The notes under the pieces: model-generated | Seen by the model: the letters and a program-made list of their open reading frames with translations, nothing else | Database searches by the model: none | What the model was told of the DNA's origin: nothing | Origin: Fragilariopsis cylindrus CCMP1102 | Taxonomy: Eukaryota > Bacillariophyta > Bacillariophyceae > Bacillariales > Bacillariaceae | Length of the DNA: 64,000 nucleotides | Assembly (NCBI GenBank): GCA_900095095.1 | Contig: FMBT01000490.1 | Location: 1 to 64,000 of the forward strand | Direction: 5' to 3' | Made by a program: the position numbers and the translations under genes | Shown: positions 12,003 through 24,532 of the stretch, piece by piece | How positions within the stretch are numbered: the stretch's first letter is position 1 | Layout: each line of letters starts with the position of its first letter

Positions 12003-14751
12003 TTACTTTTTTATTCTATCTATATTTACTGTACTATTACTCAGGACTTCCACATAGTAACTATTAATATCCAAATATTCCAACCACTTTGTAGGTACAT
12101 CAGGTATCAACGGATTGCATTTATTATCATTAGTAGTACTGCGTCGTGTACTACTACTACTACATGCTTCTCTGGATATACCAATTAAGTAATTACTCAT
12201 TGAATGTGCTGCAACTGATGATCTTGTATTCGAGCTGCTTGAATTGGAAGTAGTAGTAGTAGATGTGGAACTGTTAGTATTACTAGTAGTACTAGTCGTT
12301 GTTGTGTAATAGTGTTCCTGCGGATCATAATAATAATGATGATGTCGTTGATATTGATCTGGTGTCCATAAGTAATGTGGTTCAATAAAATGTGTCACGT
12401 AATGCCCTCCACGTGACACACCTCCTAAACTTCTTGCTACTTTTCCATGGAATAAATTTGTTCTCAACCATTTTTTCCTTTTACTTCTAATACTTTTTTT
12501 GGTGCTTCGTTTCTTCTTCTTATTATTATTAGTTGTTGTTGTTGTTGTTGCTGCCACATTATTGTTTTTATTATTTTGTGTGGTGTCATCATCAGTATTA
12601 TCATCAGTATTATCAGTTTTAGTATCGGTATCGGTTGCTCCTTTAGTAGTAGTAGTAGTAGTAGTACTAGTAGTAGCTTGATTATCTTCTTCTTGCAAAT
12701 AGTCAAGTTCCTTGTGTGCCGCTAATGCAGTCTTAGCTACTTCCGATACGACATCCACTTTTCCGTCATCTGAAAGGGTTACAAATCTATGAAATTGTTT
12801 TTTGTAATTATGATGCTTGCGTTGGCGTTGGCGTTGGCGACGACGACGATTACTTCTTCTATTATCCCTACCAATAATACCCAAGAAATTTCGTAATGTT
12901 TTAGAACTATTCGTAACAGATTCTAAAAATAATGAATCAGCAACTTGTGGTGCACCGTATGTCCATAAATGTAAATTTGATGTTGGTATATCAATAGGAT
13001 TATTATTGTTATTACCATTGTCATTGTCGGTGTTAACAAGAACATCCAGTACTAATAATGTAGCTAATGCACCGCCTAGTGAGTGCCCCGTAACGTGAAC
13101 AGTATATCCGTTTTTAAGAGCATTATTCACCAATTCTTTAAGAACGATCGAAAGACGGATTTCTTCACCTTTCTTCGTGAATCTACATCCACCACCACTT
13201 CCACCCTTCTTTTTGTTGCGTTGTCGTTTCTTATCAAGAGGAGGAATAGTATTACTATCCATTGTTGTCTCATCATTATCGTTATCGTCGTTATCGTCGT
13301 TGTCGTCCTTGTCGTCATCGATATAATCAGCAGTACAACGTCCAAACCTTTTATGCAACCCATCAAGAATATGAGGTAATGAAGATAATCGTCGTTTCTT
13401 TTTCTTCTTCTCCTTTCTTGTATCATAGGATGACGACGCGTTATTATAATTATTATATTTTGATTTCGATGATGATGATAGACGCAATACAGATCCACGT
13501 TCCACTCTTGAATAGGCATTCAGAAAACCACGATGTAATGATCCTTGAATCAAGGATGATGATGATGATGATGAATTGGTGTTTGTATTTGTATTTGTAT
13601 TATATCGTCGTTTTCGTTTTCGTCGTTTCCATTTATTGCGTACATCCTCATCCACATCATCATCCGATGGGTGAGGTGAAGGTCGTGGTGATGGTGATGG
13701 TCGTGGTGATGATGGTGGTGATGGTTCAAAAAATCTGGAATGATTTGCTGGTTCAAATGTTTGTATGTTTGTAAATGCATCTGCATATGAGGATGTTCCA
13801 GCGAAGGTAATAATTAATGTATTGGGTGGTGATTTTGTTGTTGTTGATGAATAATTTAGATCTGAGTCTGAATTTAAATCTGAATCGTTGTTTGACGACG
13901 ATTTCATTTTTGATCTTGATCTTGTTGATCTTGTTGTTGTTGTTGTTGTTGTGGTTGATATTAAAACATCTGTATCATGAAAGTTCACCCCCTTCACTCC
14001 AGTCGGCTCGTACCAGTTATAAAAGAAATATTCAAAGTTGTAATACGGATTGGTATTGTTATTGGTATTGTTATTGTTATTGCTAAAACTGTCATTATTT
14101 CGTTTCTTTTCTTCTTCTTCTCCATCTTCTTCGTTGATTTTTCTATTACTATAGGATTCCGAGTGCGATGATAAAGGTAAAGATAATGTGATGGGATGGC
14201 TGTTCTGAATCATCGAAGAAAGTTTATGAATCGTGGATAATAATAAGTTCGAGTTGTGATAATCATCATCACCTTCTAGTAATGAGAAGCCTGTTGCTGT
14301 TTGGAAAATGGCCGTTGTTGTATCGGCAATTCGTCTTTATGAAAATCTAAATAGGAAAGATTGGACAGTATCGCCATTTCAAAGGCAAGTTTCGGATTAT
14401 AATATTCTTCATAATAATGATCATAGATTGAGGAATGTGTATCAATGGATGAGAATCTTCTGATCAACCTTGTCATCTTTCGAAGAATTCTACCAGTCCA
14501 CGTGGATGGACGTAATTGAAGTTGACGTTGAATTGTTGGTGGTGGAAGAAGAGGATGAGGAAGACTAGTACTTTACTTGTTGTAGTATGACGAATCGTCT
14601 CAGTCTCAGTCGTCTTGCTATTAGTCCCATTCTTACTATTCTTGGCAGTAGTCATCATTGGTAGTGGTAATAACAGTAGCATCATTGATGTCATTATAAT
14701 AACCGTCAATAATGACAGCAGTAGTCTTACTGCAACAACGATAAGTCGCAT
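12003..14751 (-). CDS. Secreted class-3 lipase (alpha/beta hydrolase)
   Basis: The gene starts with a strong signal peptide (M-R-L-I-V-V-A-V-R-L-L-L-S-L-L), followed by the lipase-3 lead A-I-L-S-N-L-S-Y. The core, L-I-I-T-F-A-G-T-S-S-Y-A-D and then T-G-H-S-L-G-G-A-L-A, places the nucleophile serine near 13085-13090. L-W-T-Y-G-A-P-Q-V-A-D and a late G-G-H-Y-V-T-H-F fit the acid/His part of the triad. The family hydrolyses acylglycerols; here it would act outside the cell or in the secretory pathway. The catalytic core is spread out by large Ser/Thr/Asn/Arg inserts. Frame changes near 14470 and 14310 break the N-terminal third into three frames (14473-14751, 14276-14476, 12003-14213), while the protein sequence stays recognisable across them. 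An intron cannot explain the shifts cleanly. The 3' half is intact. Confidence 0.8.
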
Positions 14752-15493
14752 TATTATTATGACATCTATCCAAAAAAGGGGGGGGTCAGTCAGTCAGTCT
14801 AGCCGTACAGTACAGTGCATTCAATGGTATGTGTGTGGCTATTAACAATACTAGTGTACTTGCTGGTTCATGATCATGATGATGGAGAGGAATGTGGATG
14901 AATCAATCAAGGAATCTACGTTTTCTTGAGAGGGTATGCTGCATGCTCAAACTTACGGTATGCGCATCACATTAAGAATGTTCTTGCAGTTCTATTGTCG
15001 TGTTTCGATGTTTCGAGATAACTGTACTACTGGTATGTACCGTATGTGGGTTTGAAACATAATATCATATCCTTGTTTGAAGCCATGTTTAAGTCGAATG
15101 AGTCGATTGAGTCAATCACACGGCTACATGCCTAGTATGGTACTACCGTACACTACAGGAGTAGGTACAGTATGCTGTTAAGAAAAACACAAACAGCCAC
15201 TACTGTACGCCAGCCGAAACCACAAGCACAATGTGTGTCGTTATTCTTGTCTCGCAAGTTAAAACTATTAGTACGCCACGTGGAATCCTTACAGTGCTTC
15301 CATCGACGAACGTCATTGCTTGCTTCATCGCGTGATGTCCGTCCGTCCCTCGATCCCGCACATCATAAATCATAAAATAAAACATCTTGCTTGCTTGTCA
15401 AGGCAACGACACATTTTAAAATTGAAAGAAAGAAGAAAGGAATAAAGCCAGACAAATTACTGCTGTGCAAGAATATCATCGACTCAAATAAAC
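14752..15493. other. Intergenic region between divergent genes
   Basis: A short C/G run (GGGGGGG at about 14778-14784), several GTACAGTA/GGTACAG words (14805-14818, 15162-15175) and no convincing gene. The frames at 15172-15385 on either strand show no family features. Confidence 0.4.
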
Positions 15494-16832
15494 ATGACAG
15501 CAGCTGCAGCAGTAGAGCCATCTAGTACTAACCATAACAAGAAAAGCTTGACGATGAAAATGACAATGTCTGGTGTATCATTATTATTTTGACATTTTTG
15601 TCATTGACGTTGTTGTCACTACTCAGTACTAATATCATCACGCCTATCGATGCTTTCGTTCCATTGTCATCGACGTCGACGACTGCTGCCCGTCATTATA
15701 AAACATCTCACCAAGTACAAGTACAACATCATTATTTGCAGTAAGTGCATTAGTACGAAAGCAAAGGAAGCAGAACTACGGAAACAGATTAAAGATAATG
15801 GTGGTATTGATGATGCTGTTATGGAAAAATATAAATTGATTCAAACTGCATTAAAAGCAGAAGAAGCAGATGGCAGATGATGCCAAACTACTACTCCCAT
15901 AAGTAGTAAAAGTAGAATATAGGTATGGGTATATTACAAAGTAATTTAACTAGACGGAAGGGAACCATCACGGTGATTGCAGAATATAAACGTAAAATTG
16001 CTGATGGTTGAATGGATATATCCGTGTCAATTCGGGTAGTACTAGTAAAAAAAGTTTGAATGAAGATACCGGTGCAATCACTGAAGAAATTACATTAGAA
16101 GCGAATTCACCAGAATTATTAAGTAATGAATTTCGTGAATTTGGTGCCGCGGGTATTGCGGTATTAGCCGATGAACGAATGGGTGGATGTGGCTATGAAG
16201 ATATTTCTTGTTTTGTCGAAGAACAACGTCGTGCCATTCGAATGTTCCGGGTCCAGTACCCATTATTAATTCGGATGTGATTGTGGATGAAATACAAATT
16301 GCACAATCGGCAGTTATTGGTGTCAATGCGGTATTATTAGACTATGAATTACTAGGTATCGAAACATTAAAAAAATTAATTGTGCATGTCGTGCGGTGGA
16401 GTTAGAAATTATTATTGCGGTACGATCGAAAGAGGAAGCACAATCGACGATTGATGTAATTCAAGATTATACCTCATTTATGTTAAGTGTGATTAATATG
16501 GAGGTGTGACTGGTAAATTAGATATCATCTCTGAGTTACAAAATATGCCAGACGACAATTCGGAACAAAAAATCACCACTATTGCGAATATCTTACATCG
16601 AAGTGATCAAGGGTTAGCCGAAGTCGAAGAATGTTGGTCGTGTCGTGATAAAGGTTTTAATTGTGCCTGGATCTCCGATGCCTTATATAAAGCTGGTAAT
16701 TCCGCCAGTGAATATCCTGGTGCCATTATTAAAAGTATGGCCGCTAAATCATCGGTACGATGGGCCAGTCCTGTGGCTAAATCTGGTCGAGGAGAAGGTG
16801 CCAAAGAATATTTAGGTGATATTATGATGTAA
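15494..16832 (+). CDS. Plastid-targeted IGPS-like TIM-barrel protein, heavily frameshifted
   Basis: Read across frames, the product begins M-T-A-A-A-A-V, has a signal peptide (S-L-T-L-L-S-L-L), then D-A-F-V-P-L-S-S-T, the Phe-at-cleavage motif of diatom plastid bipartite targeting. The body resembles indole-3-glycerol-phosphate synthase: T-V-I-A-E-Y-K-R-K (strand 1), L-S-N-E-F-R-E-F-G-A-A-G-I-A-V-L, then P-I-I-N-S-D-V-I-V-D-E-I-Q-I and L-L-D-Y-E-L-L-G. Strand 3 has Ser-Asp where true IGPS has the catalytic Lys-Asp, so tryptophan-pathway activity is doubtful. The C-terminal third, with W-S-C-R-D-K-G-F-N-C-A-W-I-S-D-A-L-Y-K-A-G, is unlike bacterial IGPS and may define a diatom-specific paralogue. 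About seven frame changes occur (near 15590, 15730, 15875, 16010, 16250, 16385 and 16505). It is either a pseudogene or poorly polished sequence. Confidence 0.55.
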
Positions 16833-17329
16833 AACAAAAACAAACAAAACAAAAAAAAAAGATTCAACGACAATAATGAATGCAAAAAAAACTAAAGACA
16901 AAAAAAATACACAACAGAACATACCGGTTACTGTACGGTGGTGCATACATACTGTGCTGTACACATGAAACGTAAAACCGAAATAAGAATCAAAACACTC
17001 GTATTAGGTATTCATTAATATACTAATAAACTTTGCATAGAACATCACATACGAACTTTTTGTTGTCGTTGTTTTCGACGTCGTCGTCGTCATGTAATCC
17101 ATCCGTTTGTTCGTCAATATCAATATGACAATGGGAATTTTTAAGATAGTACATAAATCTTGTAGTCGAGTTGGTTGCACCCCACTGGTTCGAGTTGATG
17201 GACCTGAGTTTGAGTTGCATAGTCGTCGAAAGCTTAATCTACCTTGTCGCATCCTTCATCTTCATTCTGATCTTCATAGTTTTTCAGTTTTTTTTCTCTA
17301 CAAATTAACGCGTGTTCTTTAAATGTGGA

Positions 17330-18870
17330 AATACCACCAAATTCCTTACAACAGGAATCCTGTTAAAGATATTGTTGCTTCCTTTACTTAATAGATACTT
17401 CTTTGTGGATCACTGCAGTGATCCACTTCTAGGACTTATGTTACTTGTGGATTACTGTGGTGGATCCCCTCCTAGGACTTATGTACACTCATGTTGGTTT
17501 TGTCTATTCATGTCAACAACAACATTGAACAATGATGGGTAAGAATTTGATGTGCTTATATGTGCTGATCAAGGCGTACAGGACAGTAACAACTCTGTTT
17601 TGTATATCTCTGATGCAACCTCTCATGACACATGCTGGGTTTATCTATTCCTGTCAACCAAACAATGTTCTAGAACAACAACAACACAAATAACCCTATT
17701 TTTCAGCAAAATGCACCACAAATATCTTATTTAAAGTGGTTGCAAGGGAGAACTTTTTGTTGGTTGGGTGCGGCAGCCTTTGGATAGTGTATGAGAACCT
17801 TGTGTTACCCTCCTACCACTTTCTTGTACCTGCGGTTGAAGAGTAAACTTGATTTTGCTGTGTGGGTATGCACAAAAATAACCGTATTTTTTCCAGCAAC
17901 ATGCAACACAAAATCTCTTATATGGAGTGGTTACAAAGGAGAACTTTTTGTTGGTTGGGTGCAGTAGCTTTTGGATAGTGTAGGAGAACCTTGTGTTACC
18001 CTCCTACCACTTTTTTGTACCTGTGGTTGAAGAGTAAACTTGATTTTGCTGTGGGGTATGCACAAAAATAACCCTATTTTTCAGCAACATGCAACAAGAA
18101 ATCTCATCTTCGGAGTGGTTGCAAAGGAGAAATGTGCTTTGTAAGAACTATTTGTTGTTCACTGCCTGTAGTTTTCTGCACATGTAACAGTTGTCACAAT
18201 AATTCATTTTGGTATAACACTGGTAGAACCACTACGTGGGTTTCATTCGTTTCAATGGCATTAAATCAAATAATCAATGACAATGACTAGTGTGTAAAAA
18301 TTTGCCACACTGTACACACTTCCTGTAAACTGAGCAATGTAAAAGTTGTCCAGCAATATTTGTGTATCACTGGTGGATCCTCTCAACTTCAGCACAACCA
18401 CAAGAAGTGCTGATGTGGTGTGTGAGAATTTGCTGCGCACTTCTTGTAAACTCAACCCTGTATAAGTTATCTAACAATATTGGTATGTGACTGGTGCATC
18501 CACTCCTGGCGCATATGCTGCATTCATAAAAGATGATAGTCAACAACATTTGGTGTGAATTTTATGTTTAAAGTTTATTCATGTAAAGGTTGCACACTGA
18601 GAGAGTAAACTATATAGCATTTTATTAGTATTATATCAGTGGGTATAGATCTACTCCTGCTGCATACTGGGTTATATCTTTCCAGTCAACCAAACAATAT
18701 TATGAAACAACAGCAAGAATAAGCAATGCTCACTATTGGTTGATACACACATCAATCACCTGGTGGATCCACTCCTCTGACCCATGTAGGCATGCGGCAT
18801 GTAGGTTCCATTATTAATTTATGTCAGCCAAATTTGATACATTTTTCAAATGGGAATTCTATTGCATCCA
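17330..18870. repeat. Diverged repeat field with GGTGGATCCACTCCT-type phrases
   Basis: The phrase (T)GGTGGATCCACTCCT and relatives recur near 17405, 17457, 18365, 18490, 18645 and 18767, often followed by GCATGCTGG and GTCAACCAAACAAT. The field also contains the better-preserved tandem array at 17693-18150. No protein-coding gene was found. Confidence 0.55.
17693..18150 (+). repeat. ~189-bp tandem repeat, about 2.4 copies
   Basis: Copies start at 17693, 17881 and 18071 (the phrase ACC[CG]TATTTTT..CAGCAA), spacing 188 and 190 bp. Each carries GAACTTTTTGTTGG, CCTCCTACCACTTT and TTGATTTTGCTGTG in that order. The same ordered landmarks recur in the array at 49910-50770. Confidence 0.8.
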
Positions 18871-19435
18871 CCACCTAGTAAAAAATTGCTTGTACATACC
18901 AGCATGTACAATGAGAGACAACACTTTGCATCTCACAATATTTCATACTCTTTAAGTTTTTGAGGGAATCATGTGATATCTCTTTCTTGCCATCAGTTAT
19001 GATTTGCATTCGACAGCTGGAATGGATCCTATGGTGGTCCATGAGTTCTATCCTAGCAACTACACTTATGGTACAGTACTTCTTCTGACTATGGTGTTGT
19101 CATTTTTATATTCGTTATGCTGGTGATTAGTACCACCCTTTTGTCTCTTTTACAATTTCATCAGCTAATAGTGATTTGGGCTTTGCATTTCACACAAAAG
19201 ATGGTCATATGTTATGGTGGGTGGAGAGTTGCATTTATAAATCAAGTAACTGTTCTTCTTATCCTATCCAACAGTATCACTGAAATCATTGGCAGCAGCA
19301 GCAGCAGCATTAGCAGCAGCATTAGCAGCAGCAATACACACCTTCCTTGCCAATGTAACTAACAATGTATCCATATGCATGATAACACTTACATTTTACA
19401 CTGTGAATATGCTACACACACAATATATATTTTTC

Positions 19436-19468
<33 letters not shown>

Positions 19469-19492
19469 GTACACACACGTACACACACATGT

Positions 19493-19525
<33 letters not shown>

Positions 19526-20437
19526 AGAGAGAGGTCCTCTTCTTCTTCTGTAATCTGTCTTTAGGTTGTTCTTATTGACTGTTTTGTCTTGGCTTCCTGC
19601 ACTGTAAGTATCATCATCTCTATTCTAGAAAGTCCTCAGGTATTTGTTCGTGTTCATTTGGCTGTTGCTTTCATCATTGATGCGTTGAGAGGAGGATTGT
19701 TAAAGAAAGTATAGTGCATTTGTAGTGTGTGTGTGTGTGTGTGTGTGTGTGTCACTTATCATCGAGTCTCTTGATTGGTGGCAGGCATACGAGTTCTTTG
19801 ATGATTGGTTCGCATTCATTCGGAGTACAATTTGCAGTTCTCTTTCAGTCGTAGGATCATACCGATAATTTTCGTCGAATGTGACTGGTAATTGCTTTAG
19901 TCCCGACTAACTTTGGTAATTTTCAATCGTGGAAATATTATTTTTTAATTCGCCGAAAAAACTGTTGATGTTTTAGTCGCGCAGCTGTGCTTTTAAAAAA
20001 AGAGGGGGCCCGTTGGACTCGACTCCCTCCACTTTGCTTTCAACCGCACGTATAACACGTGCGTGCCACCTTTTCATAACGCATATTCTTTATCCGTTGT
20101 GTCAAGATATTTAAGATGAAATCAATCCAAAATTGGTACTAAAATCACATAATCCAGTAATATTCTAGCTATCTAATTACGACTGCCTTTCTAATTGTCG
20201 CCACTCTCCGCCGAACCAACAGCACGCAAACCGAAACCGATCAATCGAATCGAATCGTACATACCTATTCCCTGCCCAAGAGCTTATTACAACGTACCTC
20301 TATTGGCTGTGTTAGATATACGATAAGCAAGATACAAGAAACTCGATCAAGTTCATTCATCGCTGTGTTAGTTAGTCCGAAACACCGACAAGAAGAAGAA
20401 AGAAAGAAAGAAAGAAAGAAAGAACTTCAAAATCATC
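18871..20437. other. Gene-free region with microsatellites, upstream of the cupredoxin gene
   Basis: It contains GCA/GCAGCATTA repeats (19290-19335), CT and CA runs (19436-19525), a GT run (19728-19751) and an AAAG run (20397-20424) that ends 14 bp before the next ATG. Frames here are repeat shadows. Nothing recognisable lies in 19750-20390. Confidence 0.6.
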
Positions 20438-22290
20438 ATGATATCAAGAATGCCGTCGTCGCTGCTAGTAGGAGTACTACTGTCCGCGTTTTTACTTCTG
20501 GTATCTACTACTACTACTACACTTGTGAATGGTATTGCATTTGAAAGTCCAAATTGGATTATACCATCCAATTTTCAACCATATCCTAGTATGGCTGTGA
20601 ATGTTGGTGATACGTTAACATTTAATTGGAGTGGTGGTGTACATGATGTCTGGATCTACCCATCTGGTACTGTGACGATAGTGGTGCATACCTCATCGGT
20701 TCCTCCTCTGGAACAACCTATTCATTTACCGAAGACGATGCTGGTGAAACACTGACATTCGTATGTGCTATTGGTACTCATTGTGAGGCTGGTATGTTAA
20801 TGGATACATTTGTGGTTGGTGACGGTAGTAGTACTGACGCACCAACAGAACCGGATGAATTCCCTGGTGATGAATTTGAATCTGATGATGAAGATGAAGT
20901 GAAACATTAGTCCAGATGAAGAAGAATTGGAGGAGGAGGAGGAGGATGATGAAGAAGAACTAGAAGAAGAGATTGATGAATCATTCGCTCCGTGTTATGT
21001 ATGTGGTAATGAGATTGATCAAGTAACAAATCCAACAACAATTGTACAATTGCCTGGTGGACAACAAAATCCAGAGGGATTTTTTCCAGTAGCATGTCAA
21101 GATTTATTTAATGATGGATTAACTGGTGAAATTCCTGAATCATCATGTCCAATCATCACGAATCTTGCAATTATGCCATGTGGATGTCTAAATCCTGACG
21201 AGCCTACACCTGTATGTAATATATGTGGTAATGATCCAGTGGATATTAGTATTGATGGATCTGGTAACTTTTATAATCTAACAGTCCAATTACCAAATAA
21301 TACTGTGAGTTTACCAACCGAAGAAGAACCAAATTTTATTTGTTCCGAATTAGCGGCAGCTGGTCTCAATAGTGAATTAACACCCACACAATGTCAGGCA
21401 GCAACATTATTTGCATTTACGCCCTGTGGATGTGGTATCAATCCTGCTGATATCACCTTTGATACCTGTGATATATGTTCCAATGCCGGTAACTCCAGTG
21501 TACCATTAAATCCTGATACAGTATTAAGATTAAATGAACAAGATTCAACATCCACATGTGGTGAATTACATGATTTAGGTCTAGCAAACGGATTAGGTCA
21601 AGCACGATGTAGAGCAGCAACATTCCGTGCAACAAGAAATTGTAACTGTTCAATATCTGAAGTCGCAACAAGTGAACCAACTGTTGAACCGTCTACTGCT
21701 GATGCAGATGATGATGAGGATGAAGTATATGTATGTAATGTATGTGGTGACAGTACTACTGATGGTGTTGTAAATACAATGTCAAATCCAGAAGTTAATT
21801 TTACTGATCCAAATGGTCTATTAATTAATTGCGGTATGTTAAATGATGCTGGAATATTAGGTGGTATTATTACACCTAATGATTGTGCATTAATTTCACC
21901 ATTTGCATCAATTCCATGTGGATGTAGTACTGGTGATACTGATGAAGATACTACTGCCACTGCTACTACTGATGCACCGACTGATACTGTTACAGACGGA
22001 GCAACAACAATTGCACCTGTTGCTGTTGCTGAAGATGCTGTACGACGACGACCACTGATGCACCTGTTGTTGATGTAACGACTACTGATGCACCTGTTGC
22101 TGCTATTGTTTCTGGTGCACCTGTTTCTGTTCCAGTTCCTGCTCTTACAACACCACCTGCTCCTGGTAGTGGTACAGCTGTTGGTGTTGAAGGAACAGAA
22201 TCAACATCATCGTCATCATCATCGTCGACGAAAAGCCTAGCACTTCTCATTGTTACTGCGTTGGTTGTAGTCCCTACGTTGTTCCTCTAG
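20438..22290 (+). CDS. Secreted cupredoxin with four Cys-rich repeats and a hydrophobic C-tail
   Basis: After a signal peptide (residues 1-30) comes a plastocyanin/phytocyanin-like domain: N-V-G-D-T-L-T-F-N-W, G-G-V-H-D-V-W, and, after a one-base shift near 20668, F-V-C-A-I-G-T-H-C-E-A-G-M. These supply the His, Cys, His and Met expected for a type-1 copper site. An acidic linker follows, with a second shift near 20903. Four repeats of about 75-90 residues come next (about 20980-21190, 21205-21430, 21465-21650, 21725-21925), each with C-x-x-C-G/S-N at the start, two single Cys in the middle and a C-x-C end. A Thr/Pro/Ala stalk leads, after a third shift near 22050, to a terminal hydrophobic segment, L-A-L-L-I-V-T-A-L-V-V-V, suggesting a GPI or membrane anchor. 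Likely a surface copper or redox protein; function unproven. Confidence 0.7.
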
Positions 22291-22893
22291 TAGCAGAGTA
22301 GAGTAGTAGAGTTATAGTTCATTTCGTCTAATCAAATCTACTGTTTAGAAAGGAGAAAAAGAGATAAATAAGTAAAGTAAAGAAAATAATTGTTCAATGT
22401 CTAAAAAGTAAAATAAAGTATTGCATAGCATAAAAGGAGAACTATAGAAGTAAATGCATATGGGTAAATGCGATCGACGTCGTCGACGTCGTCGTCGCAC
22501 TAAAAGAAAAATGATATGGAGAATCAGAAAACGTATCTTCTTTAATTTCTATAGTCTAGTCTAGTCTAGTCTAGGTATGTTCGAATATAGCTGCTAAAGT
22601 AGTTATATACTGTATTTTTACAAAGCGATTTGTTAACATGTCTAACCAGATACATTCAAATGAAAAATAAACACGCTGTATATCACGAAATAACGTAGGT
22701 CAACATTCATCCTAATAATATCAGCAGTTCATCCCCCCGTTACAATAAATCTGAGACAAGTAAAAAACTGGACTTAACTTCACATAACTTTTTTTTCCGG
22801 TACTCGGGATCCTTAAACATTGCTCCACTAGCTACGGTAGCTAACATCCATTTTCAACTTGATCGTTACTACAGTATACTGTATTCATATATC
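22291..22893. other. Intergenic region between convergent genes
   Basis: Contains a GTCGAC/GTCGTC-rich stretch (22473-22498), a CTAGT run (22551-22574) and AT-rich DNA. No gene seen. Confidence 0.4.
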
Positions 22894-23309
22894 TTATAAA
22901 TTCCATACCTCAACAGATCGACATGCAGAAAATACACAATCATCATCATATTTAATATGAGGTTGTATACCAATATCACGTACATGTCTATATTGTGGAC
23001 AACATGGTAATGAAACAATTGTTGTTGGTATCAATAATGACTGTAAAAGGAGGAGGATTATTATTAGGACTAAGATTCGGAGTATTATTAATATCATTAC
23101 AGTATGGTAACGTTGCTCTTGATGACGACGACGACGAGACGACGACGACGGATTAGGATCGGGTATACAATGAACGAATATTATCAACAGTAGATTCTTC
23201 TATAAATCTTGCATGTGAATGAACACATAGTAATATTAATGTTGATAGTAGTCATTCTTATCTTCATTTTCATTATCGTTGTTGTTGTTGTTGTTGTTGT
23301 CGGTCTTGT

Positions 23310-23340
<31 letters not shown>

Positions 23341-24532
23341 GAGGATCATTATTATTACTAGCAGTACAAGTACGCTTAGTAAATGGTGGCCGATTTGAAT
23401 CCAGAACAAATTCTTTTAATGTTCCTTTATATCCATATAAACCCCGTACAACTTGTTTCTGTTTCTGTTTCTGCTTCTGTGTTTGTGTTTGTTCACTATC
23501 ACTAGTATCATTTTCACTTTTACTATTAATATTATTACTACCGTGATGAGATGATCACCACTCCATTCATTTGATAATGCTGGATCAATTGAAACACAAT
23601 CCCATAGTCCTTTTGTTAAAAATGATAATAATACAGCTGTTCGTGGTGTACATCCATCACCAATACATAAACATAAAACTTTCTTATTTTCATCTTTGTT
23701 TTATTGCCTTGTTTTATTTCCATCTGTATTGCCTTGTTTTTCGCCATTTTTCCTTTCTTGTCTCTTTTCCATCATTAACAACAACATCAACATGAGTACT
23801 ATGATGAAATATTGCATATATTGCTGCCATGGATTCAGAGATATCTTTTGCACTTTGAAAACTTTTAATTTACAATATCGGTATAACAATTCATACTAAA
23901 TAATTTGTCAAGGTAATTACAATATCCCCAATTATTGGGTCGTCGTGTTATCCACTATTCGATTTTCCGGAATCGGTTATAATTTGTATATTTTGGTGTT
24001 GGTTGTTTCATCCGTATTGCACCATTGATCTTACGACATTGATGACATACTAATACTAAAATGTATCATCATCTGTCGTTGCTATTGTTGTCTTAATCGT
24101 CTTCGTCGTTATGTTATTGGAATTGACATTCTGTTCTTCTACGTCGCTGCTTATTCTTCTACTTCTTGTTATCTTTTTAAGAATCTTTTTAGGAAAACGA
24201 TGTCGACCAAGCATAAGATTACATTTCTTACATAAATAAAGATTATCAGCATTAGCATTAGCATTAGCACCAGTATTATCTTGGTGATGGTGGTCGTGCT
24301 CGTCGTCATTGCTGTTGGCGTCTACATGACGCCGCTGTTGTTGTTGCTGTTGTTGTTGCTGTTGTTGTGGTGATGTTGGTGGTGCAAAAGTAGTGGTTGT
24401 AGCAGTGTTGTGCGACAACGACAACGCCAGTGGTAGTGATGACGATGATGGCACTACCAATGATACGTCGTGCAACTCGTCGTCTCTAATACTAATGTCA
24501 CTGTCTAAATTATTATTACTACTACTCTCCAT
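22894..24532 (-). CDS. Conserved protein of unknown function, broken
   Basis: The 5' part (24056-24532) is clean: a Ser/Gln/His-rich start, then L-C-K-K-C-N-L-M-L-G-R-H-R-F-P-K-K. Just downstream come V-C-H-Q-C-R-K-I-N-G-A-I-R-M and Y-N-R-F-R-K, so paired C-x-x-C motifs suggest a zinc ribbon. Further on, in shifting frames, are C-I-G-D-G-C-T-P-R-T-A-V-L-L-S-F, L-W-D-C-V-S-I-D-P-A-L, Y-G-Y-K-G-T-L-K-E-F-V-L-D, and finally L-P-C-C-P-Q-Y-R-H-V with D-D-D-C-V-F-S-A-C-R-S-V-E-V-W. The G-D-G..P-R-T-A..S-I-D-P arrangement loosely recalls a nucleotide- or SAM-binding Rossmann fold, but I do not recognise the family. Several frame changes and a GTT-repeat stretch (23280-23340) interrupt it. It is a pseudogene or badly affected by indels. 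Confidence 0.45.

Noticed and set aside
19289-19578. His/Thr-rich frames
   Set aside because: Produced by the CA and CT microsatellites.
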